NCBI RefSeq assembly: GCF_001905655.1
Contig: NZ_JMHT01000022.1
Coordinates: 166,463-230,462, forward strand
DNA from: Mycobacterium sp. ST-F2
Lineage (GTDB): Bacteria; Actinomycetota; Actinomycetes; Mycobacteriales; Mycobacteriaceae
Direction: 5' to 3'
DNA length: 64,000 nucleotides
In this document: piece after piece, positions 21,733 to 30,220 of the stretch
How positions within the stretch are numbered: position 1 is the first letter of the stretch
How the letters are laid out: every line of letters starts with the position of its first letter
Notes under the pieces: model-generated
The model's input: only the letters and a program-made list of their open reading frames with translations
Databases searched by the model: none
Told to the model about the DNA's origin: nothing
Program-made: the position numbers and the translations under genes

Positions 21733-21914
21733 CTTCGCGCGGACTTCGCGGCCTGCACGTTCCAGTCAACGGCGAGGCTGTCGACGGCGTACGTCGCATC
21801 GTCGACGGTGTAGTGCTCCGCCGAAACCAATTACCTGATCAGGCCTGTTCGGGAAAACGCCGTGTAGTCGAGGTAATCCTTCACAGCTCGTACGGCATTC
21901 TGCCGACTCGCGGG
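21729..21914 (-). pseudogene. Broken Ltp-family (host cell surface-exposed lipoprotein) domain
   Basis: Reading the minus strand from about 21905 gives RQNAVRAVKDYLDYTAFSR followed by TGLIR, then a TAA at 21833-21831, then in the same frame LVSAEHYTVDDATYAVDSLA and VDWNVQAAKSARS to a TAG at 21731-21729. This matches the Lipoprotein_Ltp repeat pattern (AKDYLxxxxFSxxGLIxQL...YxxxDAxYAVDxLxVDW). The TAA replaces the Gln codon expected before LV, a single C-to-T change (CAA to TAA). No start, lipobox or signal peptide is found upstream, so the gene is also 5'-truncated. Ltp proteins of phages and prophages block superinfection. The stop overlaps the DUF499 stop by four bases (CTAG). Confidence 0.6.
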
Positions 21915-21991
21915 TGTCCGCGGGAGTTGTCCCGCCGGGCGTAATCGACGTACCGCCACCATGGCCATCGGGCTGTCAGACGTGCTACATA

Positions 21992-22269
21992 AACGCTGGG
22001 CGTGAGGTACCAAAGTCGCCCCGCGCCGGTCACTTCGTACTGCCATTGGTCCATCTCGACACCGCCATGCGCTGCCGTCGCCAGGCGACCTTTGAGTTGG
22101 TGGTGCCGAGATGATCTGGGCGTGTGCGAAGCTCGCGCCAGGCCGTGGCCGTGTTCGCGGGCGCCTGTTGACACAGCGCTTCCCAACCCTTGATGGCCTC
22201 GACCCGTTCGCGCTCGCGGCCACGTTGACGCCACCCACGAAACCGGTTGACACCAACCTGCATCCCCAT
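21992..22269 (-). pseudogene. Frameshifted RelE/ParE-like toxin fragment
   Basis: One minus-strand frame from 22269 reads VEAIKGWEALCQQAPANTAT then AWRELRTRPDH. A second frame continues from about 22120 with RHHQLKGRLATAAHGG, QWQYEVTGAGRLWYL. Joined by a one-base shift near 22120 they resemble a small actinobacterial RelE/HigB-like toxin family that I recall as GW..L.....A..AWD.L..TP....HQL.G.LA....G....QWQYEVT.GGRIW. The C-terminal strand is missing. This plus the adjacent broken Ltp domain marks a degraded stretch. The family match is from memory and modest. Confidence 0.45.
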
Positions 22270-22302
22270 CGTTCAGCGAACAGTGAAGGATTCGAGCGCA
22301 GG

Positions 22303-22331
22303 TACACAACCTTCGGTGTATCTTTGGTGTA
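22303..22331 (+). promoter_or_regulatory. Promoter/operator of the first vapBC pair
   Basis: TATCTT at 22319-22324 lies six bases before the vapB ATG at 22331, a leaderless arrangement. TACAC (22303-22307), GTGTA (22316-22320) and GTGTA (22327-22331) form overlapping inverted and direct repeats, as expected for VapBC autoregulation. No ribosome-binding site is present. Confidence 0.45.
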
Positions 22332-22534
22332 TGACCCGCACAAACATCGACATCGACGACCATGCGTGCGAGGTCGTCATGCGAAGGTTCCATTTGACCA
22401 GCAAGCGAGACGCGGTGAACTTTGCATTGCGCAATCTCGCGCAGGAAGCATTGGACCTCAAAGCGGCCCGAGAACTCCGCGGGTCCGGATGGGACGCCGA
22501 TCTCGATGAATTGCGCAGCGACCGCGTCCAATGA
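22331..22534 (+). CDS. vapB: VapB-type antitoxin
   Basis: The 67-residue protein begins MTRTNIDIDDHACEVVMRRF, the N-terminal ribbon-helix-helix typical of mycobacterial VapB proteins (DUF2191-like), then TSKRDAVNFALRNLAQEALD as the dimer helices. The C-terminal tail, WDADLDELRSDR, is the usual acidic toxin-binding segment. It neutralises the VapC encoded next and autoregulates the pair. The start ATG at 22331 was chosen because homology begins there; the longer frame from 22247 is unconserved. The stop overlaps the vapC start (ATGA). Confidence 0.9.
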   Translation: MTRTNIDIDDHACEVVMRRFHLTSKRDAVNFALRNLAQEALDLKAARELRGSGWDADLDELRSDRVQ

Positions 22535-22932
22535 TCCTCGTTGACGCGTCAGCCTGGATCGAGTTTCTAAGGAACACCGGGAGCGGCGTGTGCGAGCGAG
22601 TCGACGAGCTACTCGCCGAGCCGATCGCGATCTGCGCCCCCGTCCAGATGGAAATCCTCGCCGGGGCCCGAAACGACCGACACCTCAAGGATCTTCGTGG
22701 CCTGTTGGCACGCGCACAGACTCTACCGACGTCCCCCACAGACCATGAAGACGCCGCAGCTATTTACCGCGTCTGTCGACGTCGCGGTGAAACCGTACGC
22801 AGGCTGATCGACTGCCTCATCGCCGCGCACGCCATACGCGAACAGATTCCAATCCTGCACTTCGACAGCGACTTCGACGCGATTGCGCGGCATACATCGC
22901 TACAGCTGGATACCTCACCGCGGCCGGACTGA
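22531..22932 (+). CDS. vapC: VapC PIN-domain ribonuclease toxin
   Basis: This 133-residue PIN-domain protein has the acidic metal-binding residues in the usual order: D5 (MILVDASAWIEFLR), E41 (VQMEILAGARND), D94 (RLIDCLIAAHAI) and D112-D114 (LHFDSDFDAIARH). VapC toxins cut tRNA or rRNA when freed from VapB. Translation is coupled to vapB by an ATGA overlap. Its 3' end overlaps the convergent jetD gene by 18 bases, so the pair is physically locked to Wadjet. The RNA target cannot be predicted. Confidence 0.92.
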   Translation: MILVDASAWIEFLRNTGSGVCERVDELLAEPIAICAPVQMEILAGARNDRHLKDLRGLLARAQTLPTSPTDHEDAAAIYRVCRRRGETVRRLIDCLIAAHAIREQIPILHFDSDFDAIARHTSLQLDTSPRPD

Positions 22933-24054
22933 CCCAGCCGCCATCAACAACTCCACCGCGGCGCCAATCGGAATGCGCTCCTGCTCCAGACGTAGGCCAT
23001 TGCGCTGCAACACGTCCAATGCTGCGCGCTCGGTTTCGGTCAACCAAGCCACATCGACTGACCCACCCGCAGCGTGAGGCACGGCAAGGTCACGCCAGCG
23101 CTCCAGCGAGGCTTGATCCATCAGCAGGCTCTCGCAAGGACATTGCGCGCGAAAACGGGCCAGTATGTCGAACCCGTCCGTGTCCAGATCGCCCCAATAC
23201 ACGACACGCGGCGCATTCCGAACCCACGGGAATCCGGCCACCGCGGTGGCATGGTCGCCCCAGCCGAACACCGCGATCGTGCCGGGCACGTCAGGCAGCG
23301 CTTCGAGGGTCTGCAAGTTCTCGACAACCAGGACCTGCGATGCCGCAAAATCAAGCCCCGCCAGCTCACCATCCGGGGCGGCAAAGATACGTGGAAGACC
23401 TCGCCGCAGTGCGGGGTCAGCAATGACAACCGCCCGCAGTAGTTCACGCTCCCGCAGTCCCAGATGCTCAGGCACACCGAGCGGCACCGCTAGCGCCGTC
23501 ACCGCAGTGCGGTGTGTACCCAGCCATTTGGTGTCGACACCGGGAATCGGAAGCTGACGGATCAGCAGGCCGGAGTCCGGATTCTGACGTAACCAGCGAA
23601 CCGTAGCCAGGAGCCGGTCGAAGTCGTTGTCGGCCAAGGAATTCCAGTACCGGAACGTCTCGACCAGGACCGCCGACCATTGCGGCCCATCATCGAGCGC
23701 CTGGAGCTGCGCGCGGCGCTGTTGCAGAGACTGCCAGCGTCGGGTCTCACCTGCAGCCGCGACAATCGCATCCGCACCCTCGATGGTCACCACGACCGGT
23801 AGCAGTTGCCTACCAAGGCTGGGCCACCGCCGCTCCTCCCAGCGGACATCGAGGCGCGAGTCTTGCCAGGCATGGACCCAGTTCTCGACGACCGCACGCT
23901 GGGCCGCGACGGCCGCCTCGCTCGGGCTACCCAGTCTTATTGTCAACGCATCGACGGAAGCACCGAACAACCACGATTTGAGATGGCGGTCCACCGTCCG
24001 TCGTGCCCGCGCCACGACGTCCTTGGGCAGCACGAGTTTTTGTGGCTCAGCCAT
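22915..24054 (-). CDS. jetD: Wadjet protein JetD (DUF3322 + DUF2220, topoisomerase VI-like)
   Basis: JetD is the nuclease subunit of Wadjet, the system that detects and cuts small closed-circular DNA. The 379-residue protein has an N-terminal DUF3322 region (RARRTVDRHLKSWLFGA near residue 20 onward, VENWVHAWQD near 57) and a C-terminal DUF2220 Toprim-like region. The latter shows LVVENLQTLEALPDVP near 242 with the conserved Glu, and VVYWGDLDTDGFDILARFR near 280 with the DxD metal motif. I prefer the ATG at 24054 (overlapping the jetC stop as ATGGCTGA) to a GTG at 24066. It is the last gene of jetABCD. The 3' end overlaps vapC on the other strand by 18 bases. Confidence 0.93.
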   Translation of the reverse strand: MAEPQKLVLPKDVVARARRTVDRHLKSWLFGASVDALTIRLGSPSEAAVAAQRAVVENWVHAWQDSRLDVRWEERRWPSLGRQLLPVVVTIEGADAIVAAAGETRRWQSLQQRRAQLQALDDGPQWSAVLVETFRYWNSLADNDFDRLLATVRWLRQNPDSGLLIRQLPIPGVDTKWLGTHRTAVTALAVPLGVPEHLGLRERELLRAVVIADPALRRGLPRIFAAPDGELAGLDFAASQVLVVENLQTLEALPDVPGTIAVFGWGDHATAVAGFPWVRNAPRVVYWGDLDTDGFDILARFRAQCPCESLLMDQASLERWRDLAVPHAAGGSVDVAWLTETERAALDVLQRNGLRLEQERIPIGAAVELLMAAGSVRPR

Positions 24055-27000
24055 CAGCCGCCTCACCGATGGATGCGACCCCCAACCGGGATGCCTTCGA
24101 ATCTCGGATCGACACAGTGGCTACCCCGCCGACGTAGTCCTGCAGTGTCTTGATCATCTTCAGTGGTGTGGCGAGCACAAGGTGAAAACCGAACTGATCG
24201 AACACATCTGCCGCACGGCGGGTGTATTCAGGATCCGACCGGTCGAATGCCTCGTCGAGGACCACCGTGCCGTACTTGGGCACGTCGGCATCCGACCCGA
24301 CGAGCTGGTACCGAAGGGCCGCGGCCAGACAGAAGAACACCAACTTCTGCGCCTGCCCACCGGACAGCGCGTCCGAAGAATCGTGGTGGTTGACCGCCGT
24401 GCCCTCGGCATCCATCTCGATACCGACGAACGTGACGTGGCGCCGCGTGTCCAAACACCGATTGCGCCACACCACATCACCAGGATCGGACGATCCGAGC
24501 CGCCCGAGCAGTTCCCGCATCCGCTCGAATCGTTGCTCCTGAGCCTGTCGATCGTCAGCAAGCAACGACCCCTCCTGCACGCGTGCGATAGCCGCGAGAA
24601 ACTCCGTCACGTCCGGATGCAGGGAGTCGCGGACGTCGATCTTCAGGAACCGGCCACGGTCGAATTCCGAGTGTGCCAGTGACGAATTGACCTCATCGAT
24701 CCGGCGACGGATCTCGCCGGGCGCGCGCCGGATTCGGAGCGCGAGCGTGCCGAGGTTCTGATTCGACTGCCGATCATTGAGATCGAAGAATCGATTTTCC
24801 ACGCTGGGCAGGTCATCAGCGCGCAGCCGGCGCAGGAATGCCACGGCATCGTCGGCGTATCCGTGCTCGGCAGCGAGTTCGGGGTGTGGCCAGCGGTTGA
24901 GGTACTGCTGCAGCACAGTCTCGATAGCGTGTTGCGCCTGCAGCAGCTTCTTCTCGGCTGCCGAGTATTCGCCCCGAATCTGGTTCGCCACAGCCCGTTC
25001 GGCAGCGGGAAAGCCGTTGAGTCGCAGCGGTGCACGCTTGCCATCGTCGAAACGGGCGCGATAGCGCTCGGTCAGTTCGGGAGACGGCTCGTCGCTGGCC
25101 GCCGCTGTGCGTTGAAGGTCGTCGATGCGGGATGCGACATTCTGTGCGTGCTGGCGCGCTGAGTACAACGCCTCGTGCGCGTCGTCGTACGCCTTTTCAG
25201 CTCGAGTCGCCTCGGCTCGCGCCGCCACCACGGCAGCTTCCAGGCGGTCGATCTCAGCGTCACCCCGTAGCGCCGCAAGACGTTCACCCACATCGAGACG
25301 GTGAGCTTCCGCGGCCAACAGGTCGAGCTCGTCCCATTCTACAGCGACGATCCCTGGAGCTGACTGGACCCGGTCCCGACGCTGTTCGGATTCGGCACGG
25401 GCGGCACGCGCGCGACGGTGTGCGGAGCCGGCATCGGATTCAGCCTTGCGCAGGGCGTCGCGCAGGGCCTGGAGCTTGCTGTCATTGCTGGTGCCGAGCA
25501 CGTAGTGCCGTCGGTCGTCGATCGCCGACCGGTCGTCCTTGATATGCCGGTCGCCGTCGCGGGTCTGTCCGGCGCGGGTCACGGCGCGGTGGTGCCGGCC
25601 CAGTTCTCGCGCGTCGGCAACACGGCGGTAGTCGAATCGGGATACGAGTTCGAAATGCAGCCAGTGCTGCCATGGCCCCTCGGCGATCTGGAGCACATTC
25701 ACGATCGAATCGGCATCGACAGCCGAAATCCGGTGTGTGCGATGCACATCCACGCGCCGCCACACCAGCCGCGTACCCAGATGGGCAGCATCGACGGCAG
25801 CGGCGACATCAGCGGCGTGCTCGTCGGCGACCAGCATTGTGCGGCCCAGCCCGCCGAGCACCCGCTCGGCGGCGCCCGCCCAATTCGCATCGATGACGTC
25901 GATCAACTCGCCGGCGAACGGCAACGATCGCGCCGGCAGCCCGGTCGCGCGCATGACCAGCTCACGAGCCGCCAGCAGCTTGTGGTCCAGGTTCGACTTC
26001 TGCCCGGCGAGCGAAGAGATCTGCTGTTTGAGGTCGGTAACCTGTTCGTCGGCGCGCGCGGCAGCGAGGATCAGGGCGCTGTGGGCGGCGTCGTGCGCAC
26101 CGGCTCCAGCCTCTAGTTCAGCTGCCTCCCTTGCGATCTGCGAGCACATGGTGGCGAAGCCTTCGGCGGTATCGGGAACGGTCGTGTCCCAGGACCGCAA
26201 AGCCACACCTAATCGGGCGCGCTGCGTGACCACCCGACGGACCGCTTCGTCGGCGCTATCCAGGGCATCGGTGAGCTCACGCAGGGACTGATTTCCGTCA
26301 CGCGCACGCTCGGCGTCCTTCAGCGCGGTGGCAGCACGATGACGGGCCGCACTCGCGTGTTCGTCACGCGTGACGGCGTCAGCGAGCGCGGCCTCAGCGT
26401 CGGCGTGCCAACCCTGCGCCAGGTGCAGCTCGAAGCGCGCGGCGAGGCCCTCGAGCGCTGTCTGCTCCTCCCCGAGTTCCTGAGTCCGTTGCGCCTCTCG
26501 GTCCCGCGTTTCGGTCCACTCCTCCAGCGGTGTCAGTGCGGCGATCTGCTCACGCGTCTGCACGACCCTGCGATGCGCCTCGTCGAGGTCGGCGAAGAAC
26601 TCGACGGCGCGACGAGCTTCGGCAAAAGTGTCGGGTTCGTCGAGCATGTAGTCGCGGAACAGCCGGTCGAGGCTGTCGAGCCCTTTGGCAGACATCGCCC
26701 GGTGCAGCAACAGTTGCGCGTTCTCGTCGGCGATTCCCAACCGGGCACGGAGCCGCTGACCAAACTGGGGGTAGCTCTTGTTGTAGAGAACATCGGGCCA
26801 GCGCTTCTTCAACCCGCGGACGTCGATGCCGTCAGACACCACGTGTCTGAGTTCGGTGATGTCCAGGTCGTGGTCGAAAAGCAGGAACGCGCGGCCCGAT
26901 TCGCCAAGATCATTGCTGCCGCGTTTGAGGTGGAACAGCGCGACCAAGGTGGTGACGGTATCCCCATCAGGATCGGCAGTGGCCATCGTCAACCCGACGG

Positions 27001-27325
27001 CGCTCCAGGTCGCACCTTCCCGCAGGTAGCGCGACCGCAATTCGCGGGTGTCCGTGTCGGATCCGCGCGCATACGCACCTCGGATATAGGAGGCCACGGT
27101 GCGGCCGCGGCCCTGCGCGGCCGCATTGAAACTGAGCTTCGTCGGGGGCACCAACACCGTGGAGATCGCGTCCAACAACGTGGACTTACCCGAGCCCGAG
27201 GGACCGGTGATCAGGAAGCCCCGGCGCGCCACGGACAGGTCGTGATAGCCGTCATAGGTGCCCCAATTGAACAGCTGAACACGTGCCAGGCGGTGCTGAC
27301 CATGCCGGAACACGTCCTCACTCAT
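24047..27325 (-). CDS. jetC: Wadjet protein JetC (SMC/MukB-like ATPase)
   Basis: JetC is the SMC-like motor that extrudes DNA loops in Wadjet. The 1092-residue protein has the bipartite ATPase: Walker A GPSGSGKSTLLDAIS near residue 50 and, at the C-terminal end, signature motif LSGGQAQKLVFFCLAAALRY near 977 followed by Walker B GTVVLDEAFDRSDPEY near 1010. Between them are long coiled-coil segments rich in Ala, Arg, Glu and Gln (about residues 250-480 and 580-900) around a central hinge-like region (FAGELIDVIDANWAGAAERV near 480). The start is ATG at 27325, eight bases inside the end of jetB; a longer frame to 27400 is unconserved. Length and order fit type I Wadjet. Confidence 0.95.
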   Translation of the reverse strand: MSEDVFRHGQHRLARVQLFNWGTYDGYHDLSVARRGFLITGPSGSGKSTLLDAISTVLVPPTKLSFNAAAQGRGRTVASYIRGAYARGSDTDTRELRSRYLREGATWSAVGLTMATADPDGDTVTTLVALFHLKRGSNDLGESGRAFLLFDHDLDITELRHVVSDGIDVRGLKKRWPDVLYNKSYPQFGQRLRARLGIADENAQLLLHRAMSAKGLDSLDRLFRDYMLDEPDTFAEARRAVEFFADLDEAHRRVVQTREQIAALTPLEEWTETRDREAQRTQELGEEQTALEGLAARFELHLAQGWHADAEAALADAVTRDEHASAARHRAATALKDAERARDGNQSLRELTDALDSADEAVRRVVTQRARLGVALRSWDTTVPDTAEGFATMCSQIAREAAELEAGAGAHDAAHSALILAAARADEQVTDLKQQISSLAGQKSNLDHKLLAARELVMRATGLPARSLPFAGELIDVIDANWAGAAERVLGGLGRTMLVADEHAADVAAAVDAAHLGTRLVWRRVDVHRTHRISAVDADSIVNVLQIAEGPWQHWLHFELVSRFDYRRVADARELGRHHRAVTRAGQTRDGDRHIKDDRSAIDDRRHYVLGTSNDSKLQALRDALRKAESDAGSAHRRARAARAESEQRRDRVQSAPGIVAVEWDELDLLAAEAHRLDVGERLAALRGDAEIDRLEAAVVAARAEATRAEKAYDDAHEALYSARQHAQNVASRIDDLQRTAAASDEPSPELTERYRARFDDGKRAPLRLNGFPAAERAVANQIRGEYSAAEKKLLQAQHAIETVLQQYLNRWPHPELAAEHGYADDAVAFLRRLRADDLPSVENRFFDLNDRQSNQNLGTLALRIRRAPGEIRRRIDEVNSSLAHSEFDRGRFLKIDVRDSLHPDVTEFLAAIARVQEGSLLADDRQAQEQRFERMRELLGRLGSSDPGDVVWRNRCLDTRRHVTFVGIEMDAEGTAVNHHDSSDALSGGQAQKLVFFCLAAALRYQLVGSDADVPKYGTVVLDEAFDRSDPEYTRRAADVFDQFGFHLVLATPLKMIKTLQDYVGGVATVSIRDSKASRLGVASIGEAADG

Positions 27326-27929
27326 CGTCGGCCTCGGTATCGGAGTCCTGGTCGCTACCGGCGTCCAAGAGCCGCTGGTACTCCGCCTCGACCAGGGCAA
27401 CCTCGTCCGCGTCGAACAACTGACGGAGCACGGGCGATACTTCGAACCGGCCCGCGGTGTCAGCGGCGGCGATCAGCGAGTACTTCTTCATCTTTTCCCA
27501 TGACGCGTTGATCCGCTTCCGGAAGCCGCCCGCATCGGTGGTGTAGCGCCCGCGGTAGGGCTCCATGTCGGCGGCGATGTCGTCGTAATCGACGATCACC
27601 CGTTGTCCAGGCGGTGCCACGAGCAACTGGTAGCGCAACGCGAGTACCACCAGCGTGTCCATGAAGGTCAGCGTCTCTGTCCGAAGTACCTGCGGTGGAG
27701 CGAATTTGGGGTCATCGGGTGCGGGCTGCGGCCGGGTGAACGCGATGCCGTCGTCCTCGTCGAGGACGAGGTCGAGGAACACGTCGGCCAGTCGGCGTTC
27801 GATTTCGCTGCGGTGGGCGAGAATTGCCGACCATTGCTGTCGATGCGCATCATGCGTCACCACCGGACCGCGGAGCAGTTGGACCAGCGCACGCTTTGCC
27901 TCGAACGGAAAGGTCTCTTCGGGATTCAC
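27318..27929 (-). CDS. jetB: Wadjet protein JetB (DUF4194, MukE-like kite subunit)
   Basis: JetB is the winged-helix kite subunit that binds the JetC neck and JetA. The 203-residue protein shows DUF4194 features: EAKRALVQLLRGPVVTHD near residue 10, DVFLDLVLDEDDGIAF near 49, TLTFMDTLVVLALRYQLLVA near 84 and a C-terminal helical part with FRKRINASWEKMKKYSLI near 133. The acidic tail ends EADDE. It starts with GTG at 27929 overlapping the jetA stop (GTGA) and ends eight bases into jetC, so all subunits are translationally coupled. Confidence 0.93.
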   Translation of the reverse strand: MNPEETFPFEAKRALVQLLRGPVVTHDAHRQQWSAILAHRSEIERRLADVFLDLVLDEDDGIAFTRPQPAPDDPKFAPPQVLRTETLTFMDTLVVLALRYQLLVAPPGQRVIVDYDDIAADMEPYRGRYTTDAGGFRKRINASWEKMKKYSLIAAADTAGRFEVSPVLRQLFDADEVALVEAEYQRLLDAGSDQDSDTEADDE

Positions 27930-29380
27930 CGGTGATCCTCGAATGCATCGGGGCTGAAGGTGATGGTCGGAAGCACAACGGTGCGTCGGTCCATGGCGAC
28001 CCGTTCGCTGGTGTCGGCGGAGACGGCACCGTGCTCAGCGCCGAGAACCATCAGGCCGACGATGCTGGCGAGGCCCTGGGTGGCAGGGAACTCGGCCAGG
28101 ACCTGCCCTGCGGTGACCGGTCCAGCCGACCGGCTGAGGCTGGCAACGATGTTGCTGCGGAGTTCCTCGAAATCGATGTCGGATTCATGTGCCTGCGCAG
28201 CGAGTTCGGCGAAGTCGACCTCGTCGGTGTCATGCCGATCGAACTCCGTAGGCACCCGGCCTTCGCCCGGGTTGTGCAGCTTGAGGGCGGCGATCGAACG
28301 AACCTGCATGCCAATTCTGGTGAGTTCCAAGTTCATTGACTTCTCGGGTCGGTGCTGTGCACTCACTCGCACAGCCAGCGACTGGCAGCGCTGAATCAGT
28401 TGGCGGAGCCGCCGATGTTCTTCGTATTGGCGCGAGAGCACGAAATGTCGCAGCGATCGCGATAGCAGGATCATGGTCTGGCGTACCGTGGCTGCTTCGT
28501 TCTCCAGCCGGGTGAGGAGAGTGCTCAGGTCCGTACGCGTCTGAGGGGTCAACTCGGCTGCGAAGTCCCGTGACAGGATGGCGGTGATCGCTTCCTGAAG
28601 ACGGGTCGACTGTTCGGCATCGAGGATCACGTCGTAGAAGCCGTTCACGGAACGTCCGGCTTCTGAGTCCGCCAACAGATCAACCCCGCGAAAAACGTTG
28701 CTCAACGTCGCACCGCCCTCAGCGGTGTCGTCAAGGATTTTGGCCCGGAGGTCCCGGCTCAATTCTTCGATGGTCGACCGCACCCGGGCGAAATCCACGG
28801 GTATCTCCTGCGCCAGGCCGAGCGTCTCGGCGACCCGCTCCTTTGCCGTTTCCGCGTCGAGCACAGCGAACTCGCCGCGTTCGACTTCTTCAATGCGCTG
28901 CTCGACGGCCTTGCGTTCGGACTGCAGCAGTGCCAGCCGCGATGCCGAAACCGGGTCTGAATCACGTTGCAGTGCAATGAGGTTAGCGGCAATCGACCCC
29001 AGCCGTGACGCCGACGCGGCGCGCTGCGGCGCATCGATTCCGTTCACCACTGCGGCAGCGTTCAATGCTGCCGCCGATGGCACCAACGTTTCGGTCCCCC
29101 GCGTCTGGCCGGGACGCCGGACCAAGTAGCCGTCGTGCACCCATGCGGCGACGTATCCTGTTGCCGTCGATTCGAATTCAGCTCCGGTCTCGCGGAGGAG
29201 TTCGAGATCATGATCGAGTTCGGCTACCACCTCGGCCGCCGGGCGTATACGACGTTCCGGCGGAAAGTAGTCCTGGACCACGGCGATGATGAGCCCGGCG
29301 TTTCGGGCCCTCAGCAGCGACCATTCCGGCGCCTCCTGCTGTAGACGCCGGAAGCGCAGGACCGCGGACGTTATCGCCAC
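27926..29380 (-). CDS. jetA: Wadjet protein JetA (DUF3375, MukF-like kleisin)
   Basis: JetA is the kleisin subunit joining the two JetC heads. The 484-residue protein matches DUF3375: RLQQEAPEWSLLRARNAGLI near residue 12, then VVQDYFPPERR, and VAAWVHDGYLVRRPGQTRG near 77. Helical repeats follow (EERGEFAVLDAETAKERV region), then RSLRHFVLSRQYEEHRRLRQ near 310 and VTAGQVLAEFPATQGLASIV near 425. The GTG at 29380 is the first in-frame start before conserved residues. It is the first gene of the minus-strand operon jetA-jetB-jetC-jetD; its promoter must lie in the 100 bases shared with the divergent second TA pair. Confidence 0.93.
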   Translation of the reverse strand: MAITSAVLRFRRLQQEAPEWSLLRARNAGLIIAVVQDYFPPERRIRPAAEVVAELDHDLELLRETGAEFESTATGYVAAWVHDGYLVRRPGQTRGTETLVPSAAALNAAAVVNGIDAPQRAASASRLGSIAANLIALQRDSDPVSASRLALLQSERKAVEQRIEEVERGEFAVLDAETAKERVAETLGLAQEIPVDFARVRSTIEELSRDLRAKILDDTAEGGATLSNVFRGVDLLADSEAGRSVNGFYDVILDAEQSTRLQEAITAILSRDFAAELTPQTRTDLSTLLTRLENEAATVRQTMILLSRSLRHFVLSRQYEEHRRLRQLIQRCQSLAVRVSAQHRPEKSMNLELTRIGMQVRSIAALKLHNPGEGRVPTEFDRHDTDEVDFAELAAQAHESDIDFEELRSNIVASLSRSAGPVTAGQVLAEFPATQGLASIVGLMVLGAEHGAVSADTSERVAMDRRTVVLPTITFSPDAFEDHR

Positions 29381-29469
29381 GCTGCGAGACTAGCCGGAAG
29401 GGCTGACAAGGCTCTCCACAGTGTCGAGCGTTTCTGCACAGCGCAAACTCAAAAATGGGATTTCACTGG

Positions 29470-29475
29470 TACCAT
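29470..29475 (+). promoter_or_regulatory. Possible leaderless -10 of the second TA pair
   Basis: TACCAT lies six bases before the ATG at 29482 with no ribosome-binding site. It sits inside GGTACC and close to ATGGGA/TCCCAT inverted hexamers (29454-29459 and 29477-29482), a possible autoregulatory site. Evidence is pattern only. Confidence 0.3.
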
Positions 29476-29481
29476 AGTCCC

Positions 29482-29721
29482 ATGGAAGCGGTAATCGACT
29501 CGGGCGGCCGCATCTTGGTGCCCAAGCAACTCCGCGACGCGTTGGGACTGACGCCCGGTTCGACGGTCGATATTTCGGCATATGGCCCTGGACTGCAGAT
29601 TGTCCCCGGCGGCCGCTCCGCGCGCCTCGTGCGAAACAAGGACGGACGCCTCGTCGCCAACGCAGACACAGTCGTCACCGATGAAATGATGTTCGCGCTC
29701 ATCGATTCGGGGCGACGCTGA
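29482..29721 (+). CDS. AbrB/SpoVT-type antitoxin (VapB-like)
   Basis: This 79-residue protein has a SpoVT-AbrB swapped-hairpin DNA-binding domain: MEAVIDSGGRILVPKQLRDA then LGLTPGSTVDISAYGPGLQI. The tail LVRNKDGRLVANADTVVTDE is a flexible partner-binding segment. The start is ATG at 29482; the frame extends to 29455 without homology. It precedes a PIN-domain toxin gene with overlapping ends. The promoter is shared face-to-back with jetA. Confidence 0.88.
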   Translation: MEAVIDSGGRILVPKQLRDALGLTPGSTVDISAYGPGLQIVPGGRSARLVRNKDGRLVANADTVVTDEMMFALIDSGRR

Positions 29722-30143
29722 CGTCGCAGCAGGTCACGGCAATCGATACCAGTGTCGCGGTGCCGTTGCTTGTGACCTCGCATCCGCAGCATGTCGCGGT
29801 CTCGCAATGGGCAAGGGGCCGACGGCTTGGGCTCAGCGGGCATGCGCTGGCCGAGACATACTCGGTTCTGACGCGTCTGCCCGGCGATGCTCGCGTCGAC
29901 CCCGCTGACGCGGTGACGTTGATCGACGAGAACTTCCCAGAGCCCCTTCAGCTGGGTGCCGACGCCGCACGTGGTGCCCATCGCGAATTCGCCCGTCGTG
30001 GCGTCGCCGGTGGCGCCACCTATGACGGCTTGGTCGCGTTGGCCGCTCGTGAGCGCGGTGCGGTCTTGGTCACTCGCGATGCACGAGCCAAGGCAACCTA
30101 CGACGCCCTCGGGGTGAACACGGAAGTGCTGGCCAGCGCCTGA
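29718..30143 (+). CDS. VapC-type PIN-domain toxin with an apparent CTG start
   Basis: The PIN fold needs the N-terminal strand AIDTSVAVPLLV with its catalytic Asp, but the first standard start in frame (GTG at 29760) falls after that Asp. Upstream the frame reads TSQQVTAIDTSVAV back to a CTG at 29718 that overlaps the antitoxin TGA (CTGA), so I place the start there, giving 141 residues. Other catalytic positions are visible: GHALAETYSVLTRLPG (Glu), GGATYDGLVALAARERG (Asp) and LVTRDARAKATYDALGV (Asp). The pair is a standard VapBC module. Start assignment is inferred, family assignment is firm. Confidence 0.85.
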   Translation: MTSQQVTAIDTSVAVPLLVTSHPQHVAVSQWARGRRLGLSGHALAETYSVLTRLPGDARVDPADAVTLIDENFPEPLQLGADAARGAHREFARRGVAGGATYDGLVALAARERGAVLVTRDARAKATYDALGVNTEVLASA

Positions 30144-30220
30144 CCTGTCGTTGGCAAAACGGGCGCGGAAGGCGACAATCGAGCACCGCAATTTGATGGC
30201 CAACGACCGGAAGGGAAGCC

